A DNA stretch of 32,393 bases from DATKKM01 sp035542855 (GTDB lineage Bacteria > Chloroflexota > Dehalococcoidia > SM23-28-2 > RBG-16-64-32): positions 1-32,393 of the forward strand of contig DATKKM010000067.1 in assembly GCA_035542855.1 (NCBI GenBank), read 5' to 3'. The position numbers and the translations under genes are program-made. Position 1 is the first letter of the stretch, and every line of letters starts with the position of its first letter. Under the pieces are notes generated by a model. That model was not told where the DNA came from, did no database searches, and worked only from the letters and a program-made list of their open reading frames with translations. Below are positions 24,491 to 30,742 of this stretch, piece after piece.

Positions 24491-26243
24491 CCCGTCTTCC
24501 GCGGGCCCCACCTCCAAAGCGCTGCGCTCGCAGAGCTGGTCGCGCACGCTGAACCTGGTGAACCCGCTGCGCGCGGTCTGGTGGCTGTTCACCAACGTCC
24601 GCTTCGCCATCTTGCTGCTCGCGCTGCTGGCGGCGATCAGCCTGGTTGGCGTGTTGGTGCCGCAGATGCCGGTCACGGTGCGCGGCGACCAGGGGCTGGA
24701 GCAGAACTGGCTGGACACGCAGCACGGCCGCTTCGGCTTCCTGACCAGCCCCATGCACGACGCCGGCCTCTTCGAAGTGTTCCAGCAACGCTGGTTCGGA
24801 CTGCTGCTGGCGGCCACCGTTGTCTCCAGCGGCGCCTACGTCATTAGCCGCTTCCCCGGCATCTGGGCCAGCATCAGCCGGCCCCGCAAGCGCGTCCCCG
24901 ACCGCTACTTCGAGATGGCGCCCGCCCGCTACCAGGCGGACGAGGCGCTGAACGTCGAGCGGCTGGAAGGCGTCCTGCGGGCGCGGCGCTACAAGGTCTA
25001 CCGCACCGACGAGGCCGGCGCAACATACCTCTTCGCGGACCGCTTCCAGCTGGCACAGCTCGGCACGCTGCTCACGCACATCGCCGTGATCGTGTTCATC
25101 CTCTCGGCCGTCGTGCAGCGCGTCGACGCCTACGATTCGCCGCTCTTCCTGGCGGAGGGCTCGACGCTGCCGGTGTTCGCGGTGAGCAACCCGAACCAGA
25201 TGCAGGTCACGCTGGACAACGCCTACGCGAAGTTCGCGCCGGACGGCCAGCCACTGGACTACCGCGCCGACCTGATCATCTACGATCGCGGCACGGAGGT
25301 GAAGCGCTGCTCGTCGACGGTGAACACGCCGTGCACCTACAACGGCTACCACTTCTACCAGGAGGCGTACTTCGGCTACGGGGCCACGCTCTCTGTGCGC
25401 GACACCTCCACCGGCAACATCGTCTACCGGGAGACGATGGCCCTGGCCGACAAGTCGCCATCGCCCCGCGTGAAGGTGACCGGGGACGACGGCAGCGTGC
25501 TGCTGCAAGGGGCGGTGGTGCTGCCGGAGTCCGTCAACACCGGCGACGCCGCGTACCGCGCCGGCATCGCCCACTTGCCAGGAGACCGCACGCTCACGTT
25601 CTGGCAGCCGGACAACGCCAGCGACAGCGACAAGCTCGTCGTCTTCGAGCCGGGATCGGGCGACGCGGCGCGCGCGACGCTGAGCGCCGGGCAGACCGTG
25701 CAGAGCGGCGGCCTGACCATCAGCTACGAAGGCCTGGAGGATGTGCCGTCCATCGTCGATGACGCGGTTCCCCTGCCCGCGAGTGCGGGCGGCGGGACCG
25801 GCTCCGCGCTGTTCGAGCTGAGCAACGTCGCGTTCGGCACCGCGCGCACGTCCGCCGGCGACTACTCGGACGAGGGCGCGGCCACAGGTGACCCCACGCT
25901 GACCATCGTCGGTCTGCAACCGCAGGCGACCACGCTGAAGCCGGGCGAGGCGACGACCATCGACGGACTGGAGTACAAGTTCGAGAGGCAGGCGGAGTTC
26001 GCCGGGATCGACGTGCGCCGGGACCGCAGCGATTCGCTGGTCTGGATCGGTGCGTTCGCCATAGTGGTGGGGCTGGCGATCACGTTCTGGGTGCCCCGGA
26101 GAAGGCTTTGGGCTAAGATAACTAGTGCGCGCACGGCTCTGGCGGGCCAGTCCCCCAGCCACGCGAACTACTCGCGGGAGCTGCGAGACATGGCCCGGGC
26201 AGCCGGGGCAAACATTCCCGAGGAAGTGGATGACGATGAATAG
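24480..26243 (+). CDS. resB: cytochrome c biogenesis protein ResB
   Basis: A 587-residue ResB (Ccs1) protein of system II cytochrome c maturation. Membrane helices lie at about 38-60 (NVRFAILLLALLAAISLVGV), about 100-120, about 195-215 (LGTLLTHIAVIVFILSAVVQ) and near the C-terminus (LVWIGAFAIVVGLAITFWV), with the large periplasmic domain between the last two. The start is GTG 24480, preceded by GGAG at 6 nt; the longer frame from 24411 would only read through tlpA in another frame. The partner haem-handling protein ResC/CcsA is not in the window. It overlaps lgt by 14 nt. Confidence 0.9.
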   Translation: MEANPSSAGPTSKALRSQSWSRTLNLVNPLRAVWWLFTNVRFAILLLALLAAISLVGVLVPQMPVTVRGDQGLEQNWLDTQHGRFGFLTSPMHDAGLFEVFQQRWFGLLLAATVVSSGAYVISRFPGIWASISRPRKRVPDRYFEMAPARYQADEALNVERLEGVLRARRYKVYRTDEAGATYLFADRFQLAQLGTLLTHIAVIVFILSAVVQRVDAYDSPLFLAEGSTLPVFAVSNPNQMQVTLDNAYAKFAPDGQPLDYRADLIIYDRGTEVKRCSSTVNTPCTYNGYHFYQEAYFGYGATLSVRDTSTGNIVYRETMALADKSPSPRVKVTGDDGSVLLQGAVVLPESVNTGDAAYRAGIAHLPGDRTLTFWQPDNASDSDKLVVFEPGSGDAARATLSAGQTVQSGGLTISYEGLEDVPSIVDDAVPLPASAGGGTGSALFELSNVAFGTARTSAGDYSDEGAATGDPTLTIVGLQPQATTLKPGEATTIDGLEYKFERQAEFAGIDVRRDRSDSLVWIGAFAIVVGLAITFWVPRRRLWAKITSARTALAGQSPSHANYSRELRDMARAAGANIPEEVDDDE

Positions 26244-27126
26244 CGTCCTGCTCTCGATAAAGATCGGCCTTGACCCTTCGATCGTGAAGTTCGCGGGGCT
26301 GGATATCACGTACCACGGCCTTTTCACGGCGCTGGGCGTCGTCATGGGCGTGGCGATCTCCGCCTGGCTGGCGCGCAAGATGAACTACCCGGAAGAGATG
26401 ATCTACAACGTCGCGCTGGCGCTGGTCATCGGCGGCATTGTCGGGGCGCGCGGGCTCTACGTGATCGAGCACTGGAGCACCTTCAACCATGACCTGGGGA
26501 AGATCTTTGCGATCAACACCGGTGGCATCTCCATCTACGGAGCGCTGATCGGCGGCACCATCGGCGCCTGGAGCTACGCCATGATCACACGCGTGCCGAA
26601 CATCCCGCGCGGGGCGGACATCGCAGGGATCGGCGCCATCATCGGCATGGCGGTGGGCCGCATCGGCGACATCATCAACGGCGAGCACTTCGCCAAGACG
26701 ACGAGCCTGCCCTGGGGCGTGGTCTACACCAGCATCAACAGCCCCAGCTTCGGCCGCGAGGCACAGCACCCGGCGGTGGCCTACGAGCTCATCGGCGACC
26801 TGGTCATCTTCTTCATCCTGCTGATCGTCTACTTCCGCGTCCCGCGGGCCGGCGTCACGTTCTTCACGTACGTCCTGCTGTATGGCGTCCTGCGGTTCGC
26901 GGTCAGCTTCCTGCGCCTGGACAACGAGGTGCTGCTGGGCCTGCGCACGGCCCAGGTCATCGCCATCGCCACGATACCCGCCGCGCTTGTCATGATCGTC
27001 TACCTGTTGCGGGTACCGCCGGCAGCGGAACGGCGCGCGAGGGCGGACCGGCGCCGCGAGCTGCGCGAAGAGACGCCGCCGTCGACGCCGGCGCCCCCCA
27101 CATCGGAGGAACCGTCCGCCGGTTGA
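26230..27126 (+). CDS. lgt: prolipoprotein diacylglyceryl transferase, with altered signature residues
   Basis: A 298-residue polytopic membrane protein that attaches diacylglycerol to the lipobox Cys of prolipoproteins. Recognised by YHGLFTALGVVMG, GGISIYGALIGGTIGAW, GRIGDIINGEHFAKTTSLPWG and LLYGVLRFAVSFLR. In the PROSITE-type signature (G-R-x-G-N-F-x-N-G-E-x-x-G) the first Asn is Asp and the last Gly is Ala; these correspond to N146 and G154, reported essential in E. coli. Arg143, Asn149 and Glu151 equivalents are kept, and the His103 position is Tyr. The 25-residue C-terminal tail is basic then Pro-rich. The start is 26230 or 26236, within the resB end, after AGGA. The window encodes lipoprotein clients at 5928 and 22761. 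Confidence 0.85.
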   Translation: MTMNSVLLSIKIGLDPSIVKFAGLDITYHGLFTALGVVMGVAISAWLARKMNYPEEMIYNVALALVIGGIVGARGLYVIEHWSTFNHDLGKIFAINTGGISIYGALIGGTIGAWSYAMITRVPNIPRGADIAGIGAIIGMAVGRIGDIINGEHFAKTTSLPWGVVYTSINSPSFGREAQHPAVAYELIGDLVIFFILLIVYFRVPRAGVTFFTYVLLYGVLRFAVSFLRLDNEVLLGLRTAQVIAIATIPAALVMIVYLLRVPPAAERRARADRRRELREETPPSTPAPPTSEEPSAG

Positions 27127-27356
27127 AGGTAACCCTCTACACGTCGGCGGACTGCGGGCTCTGCCGCAAGACGGAAGCGATGCTGCGGCGGCTGCAGGCG
27201 AAGATCCGCTTCGACCTCGATCTCGTAGACATTGGCGAAAGCGACGATCTGTTCCGTCGTTACTGGGACAGGATACCGGTGGTGATGGCGGACGGGCGTG
27301 AAGTTGCGGCGGCTCCGGTGGACGAGAAGCGCCTGGCCGCGGCGCTGCGCGCGTAA
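27123..27356 (+). CDS. glutaredoxin-like protein
   Basis: A 77-residue glutaredoxin-family protein (DUF836-like): VTLYTSADCGLCRKTEAML with a CxxC site (Cys-Gly-Leu-Cys), then FDLDLVDIGESDDL and RIPVVMADGREVAAAPVD with the cis-Pro in IPVV. The start is TTG 27123, overlapping the lgt stop (TTGA). It ends the envelope/redox operon, followed by a terminator. Substrate is unknown. Confidence 0.82.
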   Translation: MKVTLYTSADCGLCRKTEAMLRRLQAKIRFDLDLVDIGESDDLFRRYWDRIPVVMADGREVAAAPVDEKRLAAALRA

Positions 27357-27372
27357 GCAGACCCGGCCCTGT

Positions 27373-27402
27373 AACACAACGACGAGGCGTGGTGTTTTCT
27401 TG
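27373..27402 (+). terminator. probable intrinsic terminator after the glutaredoxin-like gene
   Basis: AACAC-A-ACG pairs with CGT-G-GTGTT (one A/G mismatch) around ACGAGG, followed by TTTCTT. It ends the operon that begins at murT or tlpA. Confidence 0.6.
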
Positions 27403-27458
27403 AGTGGCGGGCCCAGACTGACCCGCAATCAGCCGAGTGAATCAGGACTGCACAGGAA

Positions 27459-27800
27459 ATGATCACTAAGAACGGTAATGGACAGCACATCGTGAACCAC
27501 TGGTATCTTGTTTCGAGTCACGGCGCAGTGCTCTTCTACATCGCCGTGAACCCGGACTGCACAATCCGCGAGATCGCCGACGACATGTCGCTCACGCAGC
27601 GCACCGTCTGGGGGCTGATCGGCGACCTGCGCCGCGCCAACATGCTCTCCGTCCGCCGCGAAGGGCGCCGCCACCACTACACGGTGAACCTTGAAGCATC
27701 CTTCAAGCACCCCACGCTGAGGGACTTCTCTTTGCGCACCGTGATGGGAGAGCTGATCACCCACCACGCCCGTCCCTCCCGCGAAACCGCCTCCGCCTAG
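27459..27800 (+). CDS. small winged-helix transcriptional regulator
   Basis: A 113-residue MarR/ArsR-like winged helix: WYLVSSHGAVLFYIAVNPDC, TIREIADDMSLTQRTVWGLI (turn and recognition helix) and the wing MLSVRREGRRHHYTVNLEA. No sensor domain is present beyond a short C-terminal helix and tail. AGGA lies just before the ATG. It stands alone between a terminator and the SAM riboswitch promoter; its target is not evident and it need not regulate the next operon. Confidence 0.78.
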   Translation: MITKNGNGQHIVNHWYLVSSHGAVLFYIAVNPDCTIREIADDMSLTQRTVWGLIGDLRRANMLSVRREGRRHHYTVNLEASFKHPTLRDFSLRTVMGELITHHARPSRETASA

Positions 27801-27832
27801 GCGCCCCCAACGCCGCTGCCGCCGCCCACGCC

Positions 27833-27862
27833 TTGACCGCACGTATGTGCTTCCGTTAGCAT
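27833..27862 (+). promoter_or_regulatory. promoter of the riboswitch-controlled operon
   Basis: TTGACC (27833-27838) and TAGCAT (27857-27862) are 18 bp apart. Transcription should start near 27869, some 15 nt before the first riboswitch helix, as expected for a leader RNA. Confidence 0.5.
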
Positions 27863-27883
27863 TCCACTCGACAATTGCATACT

Positions 27884-27995
27884 CCTTATCCAGAGAGGTG
27901 GAGGGCTCGGCCCTGTGAAGCCCGGCAACCGGTTCGCCCCAGGCGAATACGGTGCCAATGCCGGCCCCGCTGACAGCCAGCGGAGCACGATAAGG
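27884..27995 (+). promoter_or_regulatory. SAM-I (S-box) riboswitch
   Basis: The P1 arms CCTTATC (27884-27890) and GATAAGG (27989-27995) enclose all the S-box signatures: CAGAGAGGTGGAGGG, CCCTGTGAAGCCCGGCAACC, and GGTGCCAATGCC, then the P4 hairpin CCGCTGACAGCCAGCGG. SAM binding should stabilise P1 and favour the terminator that follows, switching the operon off when methionine and SAM are plentiful. Confidence 0.95.
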
Positions 27996-28006
27996 CAAGC
28001 ACACTG

Positions 28007-28037
28007 CCTCTTCTGGACACCGGAAGGGGTTTTTCTT
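28007..28037 (+). terminator. riboswitch expression-platform terminator
   Basis: CCTCTTCTGG pairs (with G-U pairs) with CCGGAAGGGG around ACA, followed by TTTTTCTTT. The upstream bases AGGCA (27993-27997) can pair with TGCCT (28005-28009), which would break both P1 and this stem and so serve as antiterminator. From here to the gene at 28162 there is only an unresolved 120-nt leader. Confidence 0.82.
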
Positions 28038-28161
28038 TCCAGATGGCACACCACTGCAGGCACATGGCGATGACGCGGGCCTCCGCTCCAGAGAGCGGGA
28101 GGCCCAGCAGCCGTTAGCGCCGCCCGACGGGTAAACCGTCTATCACCGGAGGAAATCAACC

Positions 28162-29442
28162 GTGCCTGATCTCAGACCAGTCCAAGAATCGTTCGCCCGC
28201 AGCCTCAGATGCAGAGAGTGTGGCCACGAGTACCCGCTCGCCCCGTCCAATGTCTGCGAGTGGTGCTTCGGCCCGCTGGAGGTCTTCTACGACTACGCGG
28301 CGATCAAGTCCCGCATCTCCCGCCAGCGCATCGAGTCCGGCCCCCCCACCATGTGGCGCTACGGCGACCTCCTCCCCGTCGACGCCGCAACGGCAGTCGA
28401 TATCGGCACCGGCTACACGCCGCTGGTGCGCGCGCCGAACCTCGGCCGGGCGCTGGGGCTGAACCGGCTGTACATCAAGAACGACTGCCAGAACCCCACG
28501 TGGTCCTTTAAAGACCGCGTCGTCTCCGTGGCCAGCAGCGTCGCCCGCTCCTTCGAGTTCGATACGCTGGCCTGCGCCTCCACCGGCAACCTGGCCAACA
28601 GCGTCGCCGCGCATGCCGCCCGCGCCGGGATGCGCGCCTGCGTCTTCATCCCGGCTGACCTGGAGCAGGGCAAGATCATCGGCTCCGCCGTCTACTCGCC
28701 GACGCTTGTAGCGGTGGAGGGCAGCTACGACGATGTCAACCGCCTCTGCAGCGAGCTGGGCGACAAGTACCCGTGGGCCTTCGTCAACATCAACGTGCGG
28801 CCGTACTACGCGGAGGGCAGCAAGACGCTGGGCTACGAGGTCTGCGAGCAGCTGGGCTGGCGCGCGCCGGACCACTGCATCGTGCCGATGGCCAGCGGCT
28901 CCCTCTTCACCAAGATCTACAAGGGGATCAAGGAGATGGCCTGGCTCGGCCTCATCGACTGGCAGGGCACGCGCATGAGCGGTGCGCAGGCCCTGGGCTG
29001 CTCGCCGATCGCCGAGGCCTTCGGGCGCCAGAGCATGAACATCCGCCCGCAGAAGCCGAACACGATCGCTAAATCGCTGGCGATTGGCAACCCGGCCGAC
29101 GGATACTATGCCCTGAAGACGATGAAGGACTCCAACGGCGCCGCCACAGCTGTCACCGACGACGAAGTCGTCGAGGGCATCCGTCTCCTCGCCGAGACCG
29201 AAGGGATCTTCGCCGAGACGGCGGGCGGCGTCGTCATCTCCGGCCTGCGCCGCCTCGTACGCGAAGGCACGGTGCACCCGGACGAGGTGGTCGTCGCCTT
29301 CATCACCGGGGCCGGCCTCAAGACGCAGGAGGCCGTGGCCGGCGCCCTGCAACCGCCCCTGACCATCGAGCCGACGATCGAATCGTTTGAGCAGGCCTTC
29401 GAAGACCGCGAAGGATCGCTGCCGCTGGCGAAGGCGGTGTAG
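28162..29442 (+). CDS. threonine synthase-like PLP enzyme, possibly homocysteine-forming
   Basis: A 426-residue fold-type II PLP enzyme of the threonine synthase group. An N-terminal zinc ribbon uses Cys17, Cys20, Cys32 and Cys35 (LRCRECGHEYPL, VCEWCFGPLEVFYDY). PLP lysine is Lys117 in NPTWSFKDRVVSVASSVA, and the phosphate loop is STGNLANS (140-147). NPTWSFKDRVV differs from the NPTGSFKDRG form of ordinary ThrC. Canonical ThrC makes threonine from O-phosphohomoserine. Here a SAM riboswitch controls the gene, and a NIL-domain protein and a CysO-like sulfur carrier follow, so I infer that the same substrate may instead be thiolated to homocysteine, as CysM does with O-phosphoserine. The start is GTG with GGAGG 9 nt upstream. 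Standard ThrC activity remains the simple alternative. Confidence 0.85.
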   Translation: MPDLRPVQESFARSLRCRECGHEYPLAPSNVCEWCFGPLEVFYDYAAIKSRISRQRIESGPPTMWRYGDLLPVDAATAVDIGTGYTPLVRAPNLGRALGLNRLYIKNDCQNPTWSFKDRVVSVASSVARSFEFDTLACASTGNLANSVAAHAARAGMRACVFIPADLEQGKIIGSAVYSPTLVAVEGSYDDVNRLCSELGDKYPWAFVNINVRPYYAEGSKTLGYEVCEQLGWRAPDHCIVPMASGSLFTKIYKGIKEMAWLGLIDWQGTRMSGAQALGCSPIAEAFGRQSMNIRPQKPNTIAKSLAIGNPADGYYALKTMKDSNGAATAVTDDEVVEGIRLLAETEGIFAETAGGVVISGLRRLVREGTVHPDEVVVAFITGAGLKTQEAVAGALQPPLTIEPTIESFEQAFEDREGSLPLAKAV

Positions 29443-29443
29443 C

Positions 29444-29686
29444 GTGGAACGCAAGCGAGTCAAGTTCACCTTCGTCGAAGAGCTAATCAAGGAGCCCGTG
29501 ATCTGGAAGCTGGGCCGCGAGTTCGACATTGTCACCAACATCCGCCGCGCCGACGTCACCGACCAGCGCGGCTGGGTGATCCTGGAGCTGGACGGCGAAA
29601 AGGACGAGATCGAGCGCGGGCTGGACTGGGTGCGCGAGCAGGGCGTGCGCGTCGATCCGATATCCGAAGACATCGTGGAAGGTTGA
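29444..29686 (+). CDS. stand-alone NIL-domain protein
   Basis: An 80-residue single NIL domain: VKFTFVEELIKEPVIWKLG, then ITNIRRADV-like VTNIRRADVTDQRGWVILEL and DEIERGLDWVREQGVRVDPI. NIL domains occur at the C-terminus of methionine ABC importers, where they bind methionine, and beside ferredoxins in proteins tied to homocysteine formation. A free NIL domain in a SAM-riboswitch operon suggests feedback sensing or a role in sulfur transfer. GTG 29444 is chosen; the longer frame from 29387 lies inside the previous gene. Only 1 nt separates the genes. Confidence 0.85.
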   Translation: MERKRVKFTFVEELIKEPVIWKLGREFDIVTNIRRADVTDQRGWVILELDGEKDEIERGLDWVREQGVRVDPISEDIVEG

Positions 29687-29690
29687 CCAA

Positions 29691-29972
29691 ATGGCCATCA
29701 ACGTGCGAATCCCAACACCGCTCCGCAAGCTGACGCAGGAGAAGGACGTGGTCCAGGGCGCCGGCAGCACCCTGGGCGAGATGATAGACGGGCTGGAGCG
29801 CGAGTTCCCCGGCCTGAAGAACCGCCTCTGCGACGAGACCGGCGACCTCCGGCGCTTTGTGAACATCTACGTCAATGGCGAAGATGTCCGCTTCCAGCAG
29901 GGGCTGCAGACGGCGCTCACCGGCAACGAAGAGGTGAGCATTGTCCCCGCCGTGGCCGGCGGCTCACGATGA
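29691..29972 (+). CDS. CysO-like sulfur-carrier protein (MoaD/ThiS family)
   Basis: A 93-residue ubiquitin-fold sulfur carrier closely like mycobacterial CysO: MAINVRIPTPLRKLT, RRFVNIYVNGEDVRF and VSIVPAVAGG. In CysO the terminal Gly-Gly is adenylylated by a MoeB-type enzyme, thiocarboxylated, and used by CysM to make cysteine. Here the protein does not end at the glycines but continues Gly90-Gly91-Ser92-Arg93, so a Mec/JAMM-type peptidase would be needed to expose them. No activating enzyme or peptidase is in the window. Spacing is 4 nt from the NIL gene, and it overlaps the next gene by 4 nt. Confidence 0.9.
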   Translation: MAINVRIPTPLRKLTQEKDVVQGAGSTLGEMIDGLEREFPGLKNRLCDETGDLRRFVNIYVNGEDVRFQQGLQTALTGNEEVSIVPAVAGGSR

Positions 29973-30373
29973 GCGACGACGCGACACAAGCGCTGGCCGA
30001 AGGCTTGATCGCGTTTCTGGAAACAGGCGATCCGCCGCAGGGCCTCTTCACGCCGGACGTCTTCCTGGACTTCACGATGCCGACCTGGCGTTTGCAGGCG
30101 CAGGGCATCCCCGGCGTCGTCGCGCTGCGCAAGCAGGGTCACCCCGGGCCGGGCGAGGTGCCGCGCTGGCGCCTGGACCCCACGCCCGGCGGCTTCGTGA
30201 TGGAGTTCGAGGAGCGCTGGGAGTGGGACGGCCACGAGTGGTACTCGCGGGAGATGGCGCGCGCCGACGTCGTCGACGGGTCGATCTCCAGGCTGTCCGT
30301 CTACTGCACCGGCGACTGGGACGAGAGGCAGCGGGAGCGGCACGCGCAGCAGGTGCAGCTAATCCAGCCTTAG
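29969..30373 (+). CDS. SnoaL/NTF2-like protein
   Basis: A 134-residue cone-shaped NTF2-like protein: LAEGLIAFLETGDPPQGLFTP, DVFLDFTMPTWRLQ, FVMEFEERWEWDGHEWYSRE and ISRLSVYCTGDWDERQRERH. Such folds hold small ligands or act as isomerases; no catalytic dyad was identified. Translational coupling to the CysO-like gene (ATGA) places it in the methionine operon, where its part is unknown. Confidence 0.72.
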   Translation: MSDDATQALAEGLIAFLETGDPPQGLFTPDVFLDFTMPTWRLQAQGIPGVVALRKQGHPGPGEVPRWRLDPTPGGFVMEFEERWEWDGHEWYSREMARADVVDGSISRLSVYCTGDWDERQRERHAQQVQLIQP

Positions 30374-30484
30374 CGGGCTGAACATCTTCGCCAGCGTTTC
30401 GCCTTGACGCGCCCGCGGCGCGGCGCATAATTGGGGCAGCCGGAAGCGCGTGTGGCATTCCGGCCTCCGCGGGGGGACGAGCAG

Positions 30485-30721
30485 ATGGACGACCCGGCGC
30501 TGGCATTCATCCTGGATGAGGCCCTGGCGCTCCTGGACGAAGGCGAAGAGATCGAGGCGATAATTGAGCGCTTCCCTGACTTCTCAGGGCGGCTGCTGCC
30601 GCTGCTCCGCGTCGCCTCCACCCTCAGAGAGACCGCTGATGAGGCTATCGAAGTCCCGCTCGAAGCGCTGAAGGAGATCGGCGAGTTCATCCAGGACAAG
30701 CTCGAGGACCTGGGTGACTAG
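30485..30721 (+). CDS. small acidic helical protein resembling the N-terminal module of sigma-linked Chloroflexota proteins
   Basis: A 78-residue acidic, all-helical protein: LAFILDEALALLDEGEEIEA, IIERFPDFSGRLLPLLRVAS. The pattern L-x-x-x-L-x-x-G-x-x-x-x-x-x-x-x-x-F/Y-P-x-x-x-x-x-L-x-P-L-L resembles an N-terminal module I know from chloroflexotal proteins encoded beside ECF sigma factors. Here it stands alone, with no sigma factor in the window. A GGGGGACGAG ribosome site supports ATG 30485 over the longer frame from 30431. CATAAT at 30424 may be the -10 of its promoter. Confidence 0.6.
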   Translation: MDDPALAFILDEALALLDEGEEIEAIIERFPDFSGRLLPLLRVASTLRETADEAIEVPLEALKEIGEFIQDKLEDLGD

Positions 30722-30729
30722 CCTGCGTA

Positions 30730-30735
30730 TATAAT
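30730..30735 (+). promoter_or_regulatory. consensus -10 box, leaderless GTG start of the beta-helix gene
   Basis: TATAAT matches the consensus exactly. GTG at 30743 follows after 7 nt. The ATG at 30734 overlaps the box itself and so cannot be in an mRNA made from it. No Shine-Dalgarno or good -35 is visible. Confidence 0.6.
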
Positions 30736-30742
30736 GACGGGC

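Noticed and set aside
24447..26378. Open frame of 643 codons on the minus strand opposite resB
   Set aside because: It is antisense to a well-recognised membrane protein, rich in Arg/His/Val/Gln with no domain or signal, and explained by third-position GC bias.
27459..27800. Winged-helix gene as regulator of the methionine operon
   Set aside because: The operon has its own promoter and riboswitch downstream of this gene; adjacency is the only support.
28156..29673. Open frame of 505 codons on the minus strand opposite the threonine synthase-like and NIL genes
   Set aside because: It is antisense to two conserved genes and has no recognisable motif.
30734..30736. ATG as the start of the second beta-helix gene
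   Set aside because: It overlaps the consensus TATAAT, so it would lie outside the transcript made from that box; GTG 30743 is better placed.
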